Assembly: GCA_036141575.1 (NCBI GenBank)
Contig: JAYZXF010000001.1
Span: 62,001-126,000 of the forward strand
Direction of reading: 5' to 3'
Source of the DNA: Pseudomonadota bacterium
Lineage (GTDB): Bacteria > Pseudomonadota > Alphaproteobacteria > UBA2136 > JAPKEQ01
Length of the DNA: 64,000 bases
Below the pieces are notes generated by a model, which was given only the letters and a program-made list of their open reading frames with translations, was not told the origin of the DNA and ran no database searches. Below, piece by piece: positions 19,001 through 26,528 of the stretch (the first letter of the stretch is position 1; each line of letters starts with the position of its first letter). The translations under genes were made by a program, and so were the position numbers.

Positions 19001-19606
19001 CTAAAAGATTACATAAAAGACACTGGTGTTGAGAAGGATGAAAAAGGCCAGCGCTATATGAACTTTATTGTGGATGGTGCCAAGCGCGCACAGGAGCTTA
19101 TTCAGGATATTCTTGCTTATTCAAGGCTTGATCGTGATGCACAGCGCCATGAACCTGTTGATTTAAATGATCTTATTAAGCTTGTGGAAGAAACAGTTCA
19201 AGTGGGTTTAGAATATACGGGTGGAGAGGTGACATATGGTAACCTGCCTGTGGTGCTTGGAAATAAAACACAGATTTATCAGTTGCTTCAAAACTTGATT
19301 GGAAATGGTCTTAAGTATCAAAAACCAGAAACAAAACCGTCAGTTGATGTATCAGTAAAAGAGGTTGGTGATTTTTGGCAGATATCTATAAAAGATAATG
19401 GAATTGGTATGGAAGAACGCCACTTGAAGAAAATTTTTGAAGTTTTCAAAAGGCTGCACAGAAAAGATGAATTCCCTGGGACGGGAATCGGACTTTCTGT
19501 TTGTAAAAAAATTGTAGAGCGTCATGGTGGTCAAATTTGGGTTGAGTCTAAAAAGGGACATGGTTCAACGTTCCACTTTACGCTGATGAAAAGTGAGGAG
19601 TCTTAA
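16013..19606 (+). CDS. Hybrid-sensor histidine kinase with MASE1, two CHASE-like sensor regions and PAS
   Basis: A 1,197-residue membrane kinase. Order: MASE1 membrane domain (about 1-215, with GFAVPIWPAAGVAL); a first extracytoplasmic CHASE-like region (about 230-500); a helix near 505-530; a second extracytoplasmic region (about 570-790, with MAQRWETSGG and MTSPFQLVQGYKAFIVYIPV) between further helices; a PAS domain (about 838-955, FixL-like DGLITIDREGTVQSYNKACE); a dimerisation domain with phospho-acceptor His981 in SHDLQEP; and an HATPase with DNGIGM and GTGIGLSVCKKIVERHGG. The HDLQEPLR form is the phytochrome-kinase type, which usually pairs with stand-alone receivers like the next gene. 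No cytoplasmic haem ligand can be confirmed in PAS. Start ATG at 16013 directly precedes the first helix. Confidence 0.9.
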   Translation: MLIRQIALFILRFMLVAVAYTAVGRLSYTLAIPPGFAVPIWPAAGVALVSVIMGGYRYLPAVFLGAVAANLILSIETSADEPFITALRGLETASLISFGVMLQTAFAAYLVRRFMPEGAIPPSNYHDVSLFLLLGAVIGSVVSCTIGTATLYFYGIIPPEVIIPNYIGWWVGDAIGVALISPLLFLLMDRRNSLLRKFIVVVPSAIFVLLVIVAFFTAKEYDKNRQQAEIDNIAMELSQELEEELQTYLNLLTANERFILSSEYVSDDEFELFTRQFFKRYTGLAGMGWLPKVTKDQRASHERSIQEQGYANFTIKRRFDYGKMSTSEEREVYFPITYVHPYDLNKNAHGLDVYGLDPLVGNMRVKSLDAARDEAQPKATGRFPIVQAENQYGFIVYHPVFSSDVDGVSMSKRQEALVGYCNGIFTFPDLMSTVSEEARSKGFDVILKDVSVNDSRKEILFDSRTPDYKEDSSLVIDKYASQAHVRLNFAGRTWEISFIHKHMEVSNLLWWLLIIGLLLSCGFSLFLIWLSGHVEAVQKEIVTADIEERTTAGVVLACAFAGVFLVMSLYISEEFESQEEETVHAIIMEEMDLIKKSITDGLSSTVIALRRMAQRWETSGGTPKEEWVADARNYISDFPALTTVEWVNDQNIIEWVEPLRGNEKALGLNIVFDEKRRAMLEGAKVRGHITMTSPFQLVQGYKAFIVYIPVYRGEDFEGFIVGIFDTDKFVRNVLPAEQLDNFHLLVRDGESIVFESSKEGKVNVSFASELSLKVFGRKWSVILSPKGDYLGSKISYVALFTQVTGVLFSLLIGFAIYTALISHQRNKLARRKSEELAESEAKLQAIMDNTIDGLITIDREGTVQSYNKACEQIFGYMPSEVIGQNIKMLMPEHIAEKHNRYLDNYQQGKSKNNMIGFAREVEARRKNGELFPVEISVSEVMTPEGMIYSGIMRDITERKKMIETLMSSNEELERFAYVCSHDLQEPLRMVSSFTEKLKDYIKDTGVEKDEKGQRYMNFIVDGAKRAQELIQDILAYSRLDRDAQRHEPVDLNDLIKLVEETVQVGLEYTGGEVTYGNLPVVLGNKTQIYQLLQNLIGNGLKYQKPETKPSVDVSVKEVGDFWQISIKDNGIGMEERHLKKIFEVFKRLHRKDEFPGTGIGLSVCKKIVERHGGQIWVESKKGHGSTFHFTLMKSEES

Positions 19607-19609
19607 TGC

Positions 19610-20056
19610 ATGAGGGAGAATAGTAAGTTGATTGATATTTTGCTTGTGGAAGATAATCCGGGCGATGTGGAATTAACACGAGAAGAATTTGAGGGTGGAA
19701 AATTTAGAAACGCCTTGAATGTTGCGCGTGATGGAGATGAGGCTTTAGACTTTCTTTTTAAGCGTGGCAGTTTTTCTGATGCAAAAACACCTGATTTGAT
19801 TCTGCTGGATCTAAACCTGCCGAAAACAGATGGTAGGGAAGTGCTTGAAGTGATTAAATCTGATGAGGTTTTGAAAAAAATTCCTGTGATTATTTTGACA
19901 AGTTCACAAATGGATCGTGATGTTTTGGAGGATCATGGTTTACCTTCAACATGTTATATCGTAAAGCCAATCAGTATGGGCCAGCTTCTAAATATTTTAA
20001 AAAAGCTTGAAGAGTTCTGGATTGATATTGTGCGCACTCCTGCGTTTGGTTCATAA
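19610..20056 (+). CDS. Single-domain response regulator (RcpA/CheY-like)
   Basis: A 148-residue stand-alone receiver with the acidic pair at E14/D15 (LLVEDNPGD), phospho-acceptor Asp67 (LLDLNLP), and the conserved lysine in YIVKP. The NPGD motif and the DGDEALDFLFKRG segment mark the RcpA subfamily, partners of phytochrome-type kinases. It has no output domain, so it probably works by phosphotransfer or protein binding. It begins three bases after the large kinase gene and is followed by a second small kinase, forming one operon. Confidence 0.9.
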   Translation: MRENSKLIDILLVEDNPGDVELTREEFEGGKFRNALNVARDGDEALDFLFKRGSFSDAKTPDLILLDLNLPKTDGREVLEVIKSDEVLKKIPVIILTSSQMDRDVLEDHGLPSTCYIVKPISMGQLLNILKKLEEFWIDIVRTPAFGS

Positions 20057-20077
20057 GAAGAAAGTGTATCTCAGTCA

Positions 20078-20830
20078 ATGACACCTGAAGAAAAGATTGC
20101 TCAGCTTGAAGCCGAACTGGAAAGTGTAAAAAAAGAGTACGACGAATATGCATATATCGTCTCTCATGATTTTAGTGCGCCATTGCGCCATGCACATGGA
20201 TTTACGCAACTGGTACTAGATAGGGACGCTGAAAATTTGAGTGAATCTTCCGTGAAATATTTAAAAAGCGTGCTTGAATCTTGTGAAAAGGGCCGTGATA
20301 TGTTGGAAGGCCTTTTGTACTTTTCACGTGTTCATACGTCTAAAGAAGCGATTGAGGATGTGCCCTCTGAAGATATGGTGAAATTAAATGCTGCACTTTT
20401 TGATCAACTTATTCTAAAAATTGGCGCAAAGGTTACGTTTGATCATTTGCCAGTTGTGAGAGCTGTACGTTCTCAGCTACAAATGGTGTTTCATGCGCTT
20501 TTGTTAAATGCACTTATGTATCATGAAGAAGGGGCTTCTCCTGTTGTGCATATTGCCTGTGAGGATAAAGGTAGTGAATGGCTTTTTTCTGTAGAAGACA
20601 ATGGTATTGGTATTGATGAAAAGTCGCTCGAGAAAATTTTCCAACCGCTCAGGCGCGCCGTGCGAGAAGATGAGTATGAAGGCCTAGGCATGGGACTAGC
20701 ACTCGCAAAGCGCATTGTGAAACGCCATGGCGGGGAGCTCACGTTAAAAACAGAGCTAGGCAAAGGAAGTGTGTTTTCTTTTACACTGCCAAAGGATGTA
20801 AATATGGAAATTGAAGAAAAGCCTTTGTAA
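20078..20830 (+). CDS. Small cytoplasmic histidine kinase
   Basis: A 250-residue kinase without a sensor domain: a short coiled coil, His30 in IVSHDFSAPLRHAHGF, and an HATPase with DNGIGIDE and GLGMGLALAKRIVKRHGG. With no membrane or PAS region it may take phosphate from, or deliver it to, the receiver encoded just upstream, as a phosphorelay part or competing kinase. It belongs to the same run of genes as the 1,197-residue kinase. Confidence 0.88.
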   Translation: MTPEEKIAQLEAELESVKKEYDEYAYIVSHDFSAPLRHAHGFTQLVLDRDAENLSESSVKYLKSVLESCEKGRDMLEGLLYFSRVHTSKEAIEDVPSEDMVKLNAALFDQLILKIGAKVTFDHLPVVRAVRSQLQMVFHALLLNALMYHEEGASPVVHIACEDKGSEWLFSVEDNGIGIDEKSLEKIFQPLRRAVREDEYEGLGMGLALAKRIVKRHGGELTLKTELGKGSVFSFTLPKDVNMEIEEKPL

Positions 20831-20860
20831 AACACATAAAGAACCCCCATATATCAGCAC

Positions 20861-21088
20861 ATGACATATACAGGACCTGAAAAAAGAAAAAATAAGTCAG
20901 CCAGTGATGCTGAGCTTTATAAAACTTTTAAACTCAACCCTAAGCTTAAAACAGAACGTCGTGAGGACGAGCTGTCACGCTTACGTGAAATTCAATCCCA
21001 GAAGAAGCTATGGTGGCGTGTGATTATCGCCTGCGTCATTCTTAATGCTGTGTTTGTTGGGCTTGGCCTGTGGGGGATGATGTCATGA
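20861..21088 (+). CDS. Small one-TM membrane protein
   Basis: 75 residues: a charged cytoplasmic N-terminus (it contains YTGPEKRKNK and a KTERREDELSRLREIQ helix) and one C-terminal membrane helix (VIIACVILNAVFVGLGLWG). No known family. Its stop overlaps the start of the GGDEF gene as ATGA, so the two are translationally coupled. It could be an accessory subunit of that protein, which is inference from context. Confidence 0.65.
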   Translation: MTYTGPEKRKNKSASDAELYKTFKLNPKLKTERREDELSRLREIQSQKKLWWRVIIACVILNAVFVGLGLWGMMS

Positions 21089-22776
21089 ACTTTTTAGGGA
21101 ATAAGCAGGTTGTGGGTTGGTTGCAAGCTCTGCTTGCGGTGATGGTCTTTCTTGGGCTTTGTAATGTATTTGGACGCTACTGTATTGTCACGTACAACAC
21201 GAACCCGCTCATTTATTCTTGTGTGTCTTTCTCAAGTGCAGCGCTTGCGCTTCTCCTTTATGCAGGACGAGGGCCGCTCGGTAAAGAAACCATGCGTAGT
21301 ATTGATACGTGGGTTTATGGCGTTGTCCTGATGTGTGGTTACGTATTTGGTATGCTTTTATATGCTTACGTGACGTCTACAGAGGGTACGATCCTTCAAA
21401 AAATTAGTGTGTTTATGAGTGTGATGGCGAGCTGGATTTTTCTTGGTCGTGTCCCTGATCGCTACCAACTAATTGGGACAAGCATTATTACCATTGGTGT
21501 ATTTGCAGTGTGTTGGGGCCTTGGTCAAGAGAACCTTGGCACAATTCTTCTGTTGGCTTTGACATACGGTGGCCTGCAGGCCGCACGTATCTTTACAGCC
21601 GAGCTTCATAGGCCTCACTCTCAAGCAGCTTCACAGAAGAAAGACCCCAAAGCACGTGCGCGTGTCATTAGCTTTGTTATGTTTACGATGAGCTGTATTT
21701 TTACCGTCTTTTGTATATTGCTTGCAGGTGTTCAGGAACTTCAGGGAGAGCGCATCTCTGAGTATTTGCCAATGTTTTCAGACTTTACCCATCCGCCAAC
21801 AATTTTCCTTGGCATTATTATGGGTGTGTTGATTGTTGTGCCTTTACGTATTTTGGAGTTTTCAAGCGCTCATACTATTAAGGCTGAAAACTTTACCACT
21901 GTCACAGCGTTTTCATCTCTAGGGACTATGTTTTGGGAGTGGGCGACATCTCCGATTAGTGGACTATCTATTAAAGCGATTTCGACATATGACGTGATGG
22001 CTGGGGTGTTCATTACAACTGGCGCATTGGTGATTGCATTGACGCGTCCTATGATTGCGCGCAGAAAAAATGCGTTGCAGGATTACATTCAGGTTTCTCC
22101 ACAAGATGTGCAATCTGTTGCTGATAGCCGTTCTATTTTGGTAGAAGCGTTAGAACATTTTGATGGAGACCTTGCTAAAACTGCCAAAGCTTTGGATTTA
22201 CCAAGGCCAGCTATTCAAGCTGTGCTGGATGATGAAGAGCACAGTTTAGCCTTTAAGGAGCTTTCAGCTGTTGGGCGTCAGTTTAGAGAAAACGTTGCAG
22301 GTGCAGACGCGCTCACAGGCCTTCTGAATCGTTCTCACTTTAAACGCAAGGCCAAAGACCTGTTGGAGGAAGGAAATCCTCTCACGCTCCTTTACATTGA
22401 TCTGGATAAGTTTAAACCTATTAATGATACTCATGGTCATGAAGTTGGTGATGCAGTATTAACGGTTTCTGCTGAGCGTATGCTTTCCGCTCTGCCTGAA
22501 ACAGCGCTAGTTGCTCGTCTTGGGGGAGATGAGTTCGCGGTTCTTGCTGATAAAGATTACAGTGAGGCTGTTAAGAAAGAAGTCGCTCAGCTTATTCAGC
22601 TGGAAAATCTAGAAGAAACGCTTTCTGTTGGTGCGTCCATTGGTGTGGCTCAGTTTCCTGAACATGGAAACACGCTTAAAGAGCTGCTGGATGCAGCCGA
22701 TAAGCAAATGTATGATGATAAGCAGGCGAGAGAGAAGGCTGCGGGTTTACCAAGCGAGCTTTCTGCGGCCAAGTAA
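21085..22776 (+). CDS. EamA-type membrane protein fused to a Fis-like HTH and a GGDEF diguanylate cyclase domain
   Basis: Layout: about ten membrane helices of a DMT/EamA-like transporter (residues about 5-325, with SSAHTIKAENFTTVTAFSSL as in the second EamA half); a helix-turn-helix of the Fis type (about 349-385, VEALEHFDGDLAKTAKAL then LPRPAIQAVL); and a GGDEF domain with an intact catalytic motif at 480-484 (RLGGDEFAVL) and DALTGLLNR at its start. It should make cyclic di-GMP at the membrane. No RxxD inhibitory site is obvious before GGDEF. The HTH between a membrane domain and GGDEF is odd and could be a structural linker rather than a DNA binder. ATG at 21085 is preferred over 21070 because it forms the ATGA overlap. 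The 3' end overlaps nrsF by 30 bp. Confidence 0.85.
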   Translation: MNFLGNKQVVGWLQALLAVMVFLGLCNVFGRYCIVTYNTNPLIYSCVSFSSAALALLLYAGRGPLGKETMRSIDTWVYGVVLMCGYVFGMLLYAYVTSTEGTILQKISVFMSVMASWIFLGRVPDRYQLIGTSIITIGVFAVCWGLGQENLGTILLLALTYGGLQAARIFTAELHRPHSQAASQKKDPKARARVISFVMFTMSCIFTVFCILLAGVQELQGERISEYLPMFSDFTHPPTIFLGIIMGVLIVVPLRILEFSSAHTIKAENFTTVTAFSSLGTMFWEWATSPISGLSIKAISTYDVMAGVFITTGALVIALTRPMIARRKNALQDYIQVSPQDVQSVADSRSILVEALEHFDGDLAKTAKALDLPRPAIQAVLDDEEHSLAFKELSAVGRQFRENVAGADALTGLLNRSHFKRKAKDLLEEGNPLTLLYIDLDKFKPINDTHGHEVGDAVLTVSAERMLSALPETALVARLGGDEFAVLADKDYSEAVKKEVAQLIQLENLEETLSVGASIGVAQFPEHGNTLKELLDAADKQMYDDKQAREKAAGLPSELSAAK

Positions 22777-23394
22777 GCCACCAATAAGTGCAAGCATAAT
22801 AATCGGTATTCCGTAATATACAGACACGTAAAGTGCGTAATCACTGCTGCAGTGGAACGCATAGGCAAAGGCTGTCAGGCTACCTGATGCAACACCTGCT
22901 GCCATGCCGAGTAGGGCAGGTTGTGAACTTGCAGTGTGCTTCAACCATGCATTCCAGAGGAAGCCAAATGTAATCAATCCACCAATCATAAGTGTTGTTG
23001 AGCAATGGAAGCCCATGCTTGTCATGCCGAGAATCTTGCCTTCAAAAGCAGCGATAGAGAACTTGCTTGGTTCTGCAAAAGCTGTGATAGCAAGACCTGC
23101 TGGTACAAGAAGAGCAGGCACAAAATGCTTCACGCCAATATGTGTAGATGGTCTTGAGAGTTTAAGGGTAAGCCAAGCTGCCCATGCAAAGAGCATAAAG
23201 AATGTACCATTCTTAAATACTGCTGGGAGTGTTTTAATAAATTCAAAAAAGTCAGTACGAAGACCTAGTAAGCTAAGTACAAGGAATGAGCCGAGCACGA
23301 GCAGGGCCAGAGTAATGCCATATAGCTTTTTGTTTGCGAGAGGCTTTACTTCTGACATGTCGTCAACAAGGCCTTGAATGAATGGATCGCTCAT
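22747..23394 (-). CDS. nrsF: NrsF family anti-sigma factor (DUF1109)
   Basis: A 215-residue inner-membrane protein with six predicted helices after a short cytoplasmic start (SDPFIQGLVDDMSEVKPL). DUF1109/NrsF proteins hold a SigF-type ECF sigma factor inactive at the membrane until metal or oxidative stress. The gene overlaps the sigma factor gene by ATGA, a common sign of a sigma/anti-sigma pair. A buf operon beginning on the other side of the sigma gene supports this. Two conserved cysteines used for sensing in Caulobacter NrsF were reported; FHCSTT and FHCSSD here are good candidates. Confidence 0.88.
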   Translation of the reverse strand: MSDPFIQGLVDDMSEVKPLANKKLYGITLALLVLGSFLVLSLLGLRTDFFEFIKTLPAVFKNGTFFMLFAWAAWLTLKLSRPSTHIGVKHFVPALLVPAGLAITAFAEPSKFSIAAFEGKILGMTSMGFHCSTTLMIGGLITFGFLWNAWLKHTASSQPALLGMAAGVASGSLTAFAYAFHCSSDYALYVSVYYGIPIIMLALIGGLLGRRKLAW

Positions 23395-23927
23395 GATGCT
23401 TTCTCCTCAATCATTGCCATCATTTTTTTGATGCCTCTATGTACTGTTACTTTTACAGATGAAACGCTTTGTCCTGTTGCATCTGAAACTTCTTTCATGC
23501 TCATTTCCTGTAGCTTTACCATTTTAATGACTTTGGCTTGCTTTGTTGGTAGCTGCCCCATGAGTTTTTCTAGGTCATGTTTGGCGAGAATACTCTCGTG
23601 GTTTGAGCTTCCTGGTAGAGTTTCCTCATCAAGCTCTACAGACAGACCCGCTTTTGATGCGCGCAAAAAATCAATCCAGCGATACTTCGCGACAGCGCTC
23701 AGCCAAGGGCCAAACGGCTTTGTCGGATCATAAGTATGGCGTTTTGTATGTACGGTCATCAGTGTCTCTTGTACTAAGTCATCAATATGTTCAGGCCCAA
23801 TGCGTTTACTATAATAGGCATGGAGCCACTGTTTTACATGAGTTAAGAGATTGTTGTATGCGGCTTTATCACCTGTAAGGGCGGCCTGCATCCAATTATC
23901 CCACTCATTGCTTTTATACGTATTCAT
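23391..23927 (-). CDS. sigF: ECF sigma factor (SigF type)
   Basis: About 178 residues with region 2 (HIDDLVQETLMTVHTKRHTY, then PWLSAVAKYRWIDFLR) and region 4 (LPTKQAKVIKMVKLQEMSMK, then SVSSVKVTVHRGIKKM). Being coupled to a DUF1109 gene places it in the SigF group. Those sigma factors turn on a small regulon of DUF2282, DUF692, DUF2063 and DoxX genes, which is what lies across the divergent promoter region. The frame also allows GTG at 23933, but ATG at 23927 is more usual. I do not see a matching ECF promoter directed to sigF itself. Confidence 0.88.
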   Translation of the reverse strand: MNTYKSNEWDNWMQAALTGDKAAYNNLLTHVKQWLHAYYSKRIGPEHIDDLVQETLMTVHTKRHTYDPTKPFGPWLSAVAKYRWIDFLRASKAGLSVELDEETLPGSSNHESILAKHDLEKLMGQLPTKQAKVIKMVKLQEMSMKEVSDATGQSVSSVKVTVHRGIKKMMAMIEEKAS

Positions 23928-23965
23928 GATCACTTAAGTTACATTAAAAAAAATTTTTTTATTGT

Positions 23966-23993
23966 GTAACCGATCTTATTTATAGACCGTATT
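23966..23993 (+). promoter_or_regulatory. ECF (SigF-type) promoter of the buf operon
   Basis: GTAACC (23966-23971), exactly 16 nucleotides, then CGTATT (23988-23993), about 105 bp before bufA. The GTAACC box with a 16-nt spacer and a CG-starting -10 is the ECF form and is close to what has been described for SigF promoters in Caulobacter. The position between sigF and bufA fits direct control. Confidence 0.7.
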
Positions 23994-24099
23994 ACCCACT
24001 GAATGATTTGAAAGTTAATAAAATCGTTCGGCTTATATTCTAATGAAAAGAATAAAAAAGTCCACGATAACTAATATATAAATATAAGGTACTCGATAT

Positions 24100-24369
24100 A
24101 TGAAAAACTCTAAGAAACTTATGACAGCAGCAGCTCTAACAGCATTCGTAGCAGGTTCAGGCGCTATGATTGAGGATGCGCACGCAGGTAAGCCTGGTTA
24201 CGAAAAGTGTATGGGCGTTGTTAAAGCAGGTATGAACGACTGTGGTGCGAACGGTCACAGCTGTGCTGGTCAAGCTAAAGTAGATAACGATCCGAACGAG
24301 TGGGTGTACCTACCAGAAGGTACTTGCGACAAGCTTGCTGGCGGCGTTGTAAAAATGATGAAAAAATAA
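24100..24369 (+). CDS. bufA1: Bufferin precursor BufA1 (DUF2282)
   Basis: An 89-residue secreted peptide precursor: Sec signal peptide with cleavage expected after AHA (residue 29), then a core with four cysteines at 37, 48, 55 and 76 in the contexts KCMG, DCGAN, SCAG and GTCDK. DUF2282 proteins of this form are bufferins, in which a DUF692 enzyme with its DUF2063 partner converts cysteines to thio-heterocycles so that the product binds copper in the periplasm. The maturation genes follow directly. Expression is expected from the ECF promoter at 23966. A weak hairpin after the stop may keep its transcript level above that of the enzymes. Confidence 0.88.
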   Translation: MKNSKKLMTAAALTAFVAGSGAMIEDAHAGKPGYEKCMGVVKAGMNDCGANGHSCAGQAKVDNDPNEWVYLPEGTCDKLAGGVVKMMKK

Positions 24370-24370
24370 T

Positions 24371-24395
24371 CTAAATTAAAATTTAGTTTTATTTT
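24371..24395 (+). promoter_or_regulatory. Hairpin with U-tract between bufA1 and bufB
   Basis: CTAAAT-TAAA-ATTTAG followed by TTTTATTTT, immediately after the bufA1 stop. The stem is short and A+T-rich, so it could be a leaky terminator or an RNA 3'-end stabiliser that gives more precursor than enzyme. Function is inferred. Confidence 0.4.
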
Positions 24396-24419
24396 ATGCG
24401 AACCAAGAAAGCTCCTGCT

Positions 24420-25280
24420 ATGAACGAACGTCTTAATAAATCCGGGGTCGGACTTAGACATCCTCACATGCAGGAGCTTCTGCTTGGTCAATCATCTGTT
24501 GGCTTTCTTGAAGCGCACAGCGAAAACTACTTCGGTGGTGGCCTTGCAAGAGAGCAAATCAATGAAATTTCTAAACTGTACCCTGTTACATTGCATGGGG
24601 TAGGGCTTTCACTAGGCCGCGCGGACGGCCTTGATAAGCAACATTTGAAACAGCTGAAAGCGCTGGTAGAAGAAGTAAACCCCGTGTTTGTGTCTGAGCA
24701 TCTTACGTGGAGTGGCTACAGCCATACCCATGTGCCAGACCTTTTGCCTTTACCGTTTACAAATGAGGCGCTTGATACGTTTGTGGATCACGTAAAAGAA
24801 TTCCAAGACACACTTGGTAGACAAATTTTGGTGGAAAACCCATCTAACTACCTTGCTTTTAAAGATTTAGATTTTACAGAGACAGAATTCCTTAACCTTG
24901 TGGCAGAACGCTCAGGCTGTGGACTTCTTCTTGATATTAATAACATTGCTGTAAGTGCACAAAACCTTGGGTATAACCCTGAGGATTACGTCGATGAAAT
25001 TACAAATAGTGGTGCGGTCAAGCAGTTCCACCTAGCAGGTTATGAAGTACGTGACCTAGAAGATGGGGCACAGCTTTACCTCGATACACATGGTCACCCT
25101 GTGTATCCAGAGGTCTGGGAACTTTACAAACGTGCGTTGAGACGCTTTGGTGATATCCCAACGCTTATTGAGTGGGATATGGATATTCCTGCGCTGAGTG
25201 TATTAGAAGAAGAAGCTGCAAGAGCTGACGTTGTACGTACTGAAGTGAAAGAGGAGGCAAACCATGCCGTCGCTGTCTAA
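24420..25280 (+). CDS. bufB1: BufB, multinuclear non-heme iron oxidase (DUF692/MNIO)
   Basis: About 286 residues with the TIM-barrel pattern of MNIO enzymes: GVGLRHPHMQELL at the start, EAHSENYFGGG, LHGVGLSLG, SEHLTWSG, LVENPSNYL, LLLDINNIAVSA, FHLAGYE, DTHGHPVYPEVWELYK and IEWDMDIP. These His/Glu/Asp/Asn positions hold two or three iron ions that use oxygen to modify cysteines in the bufferin precursor. ATG at 24420 is chosen over 24396 because it leaves the usual short N-terminus and has a purine-rich stretch upstream. bufC overlaps its 3' end by 17 bp. Confidence 0.9.
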   Translation: MNERLNKSGVGLRHPHMQELLLGQSSVGFLEAHSENYFGGGLAREQINEISKLYPVTLHGVGLSLGRADGLDKQHLKQLKALVEEVNPVFVSEHLTWSGYSHTHVPDLLPLPFTNEALDTFVDHVKEFQDTLGRQILVENPSNYLAFKDLDFTETEFLNLVAERSGCGLLLDINNIAVSAQNLGYNPEDYVDEITNSGAVKQFHLAGYEVRDLEDGAQLYLDTHGHPVYPEVWELYKRALRRFGDIPTLIEWDMDIPALSVLEEEAARADVVRTEVKEEANHAVAV

Positions 25281-26037
25281 GCTTCAAGAAACACTCCTCA
25301 ATGATATTTATACAGGCAGTTCAGATAGCCTTGAGTATCTGGATGCGCGTGTGCCTGATGTAGAAGGCCGTTTGAATATCTATAAAAATAATACGCGCCT
25401 TAACCTAATTGATACATTGAAAAATGTTTACCCTGTGACCCTTCAGTTGGTTGGTGAAGAATTCTTTAAAACGATGGCGCGCCACTATGTGAAACAGGTG
25501 CCAATGGAAGTTGGAAATCGCAACGCCTATGGCTCTGAGTTTAGCGATTTTATTAACGGGTTTGCAGAAGCAAAATCTCTTCCGTATTTGAGCGATATGG
25601 CGAGACTAGAATATGCCTACTTTAAGGTTGGGGTGACAGAAGAAAAAGAGACACTCACACAAGAGGGTTTACAAGCAGCTCTCGGAGAGTTTGGAGATGT
25701 GAATTTTGAGTTAAACAGCAATGCAAGTCATGTTGATTTAACTTTTAATGTGGATGGTCTTTGGCATTTACATCAATCTGATAGTGCGGATTTTTCAAGT
25801 TTTGAATTAATTGAAAGTTCTCGCCCTGTTCTTGTTCTAAGAGACGCCTCTCACATGACATGGATGAAAGTTTTAAGTGCTGAGACAGCTGCATTTTTAG
25901 CAGATGTTTCACTTGGAAAATCCTTTGCAGAATCTATGCAAATACAAATGGAAAAAGAAGCGAATTTAGAAGCGCTTCAAATGGATTTTGGTTACCTGTT
26001 AAGTCAGGGCGCTTTTACCCCTTTAAATGGAGAATGA
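25264..26037 (+). CDS. bufC1: BufC, DUF2063 partner protein
   Basis: 257 residues. The N-terminal half is the DUF2063 region (LNIYKNNTRLNLIDTLKNVY, then VTLQLVGEEFFKTMARHYVK, then RLEYAYF). The family binds the peptide precursor and presents it to the DUF692 oxidase. It is cytoplasmic and has no signal peptide. AGGAGG lies before the ATG, inside the end of bufB, so the two are coupled. Confidence 0.88.
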   Translation: MPSLSKLQETLLNDIYTGSSDSLEYLDARVPDVEGRLNIYKNNTRLNLIDTLKNVYPVTLQLVGEEFFKTMARHYVKQVPMEVGNRNAYGSEFSDFINGFAEAKSLPYLSDMARLEYAYFKVGVTEEKETLTQEGLQAALGEFGDVNFELNSNASHVDLTFNVDGLWHLHQSDSADFSSFELIESSRPVLVLRDASHMTWMKVLSAETAAFLADVSLGKSFAESMQIQMEKEANLEALQMDFGYLLSQGAFTPLNGE

Positions 26038-26041
26038 AAAC

Positions 26042-26470
26042 ATGATATCTACAGCTAAAACAACTCTGCGTATGCTTATGGCAGATGTAAACTTTGTTCA
26101 GTCGGTTGCCCTGCTTGCAGCACGTATCTGGATTGCGAAGGTCTTCTTCTACTCAGGCCTCACTAAAATTAAAACATGGGACAGTACACTGACATTGTTT
26201 GAGTATGAATATGCTGTACCTGTGCTCCCAACAGAAGTGGCAGCATACATGGCGACTGCAGGAGAACTTATTTTGCCAGTTCTTCTTGTGTTTGGTTTGT
26301 TTACACCTATCGCAGCTCTGGGCCTATTTATTATGACGCTTGTGATTGAGTTCCTTGTGTACCCAGGAACAACAGAGCATTACTACTGGATGCTTTTGCT
26401 TGGTATTCTTATGACACATGGTTCTGGCAAGCTTGGCCTTGACCACTTTATTAAGAAGAAATTCCTCTAG
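26042..26470 (+). CDS. DoxX-family membrane protein of the buf operon
   Basis: About 142 residues with four membrane helices and the DoxX features RIWIAKVFFYSGLTK at the start and GKLGLDHF at the end. DoxX proteins are commonly the last gene of bufferin operons; a role in redox or membrane handling of the product is likely but not shown. ATG at 26042 has GGAG before it; the ATG at 26027 lies inside the end of bufC. A strong terminator follows. Confidence 0.85.
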   Translation: MISTAKTTLRMLMADVNFVQSVALLAARIWIAKVFFYSGLTKIKTWDSTLTLFEYEYAVPVLPTEVAAYMATAGELILPVLLVFGLFTPIAALGLFIMTLVIEFLVYPGTTEHYYWMLLLGILMTHGSGKLGLDHFIKKKFL

Positions 26471-26490
26471 GAATATATAACCCCCTATAA

Positions 26491-26520
26491 GAAAACAGGC
26501 CCCGTATGGGGCCTGTTTTT
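26491..26520 (+). terminator. Terminator of the buf operon
   Basis: AAAACAGGCCCC-GTAT-GGGGCCTGTTTTT, a long GC-rich stem with a T-run. The A-run on its left lets it also serve the converging NAD-salvage operon. Confidence 0.9.
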
Positions 26521-26528
26521 ATGTCGAT

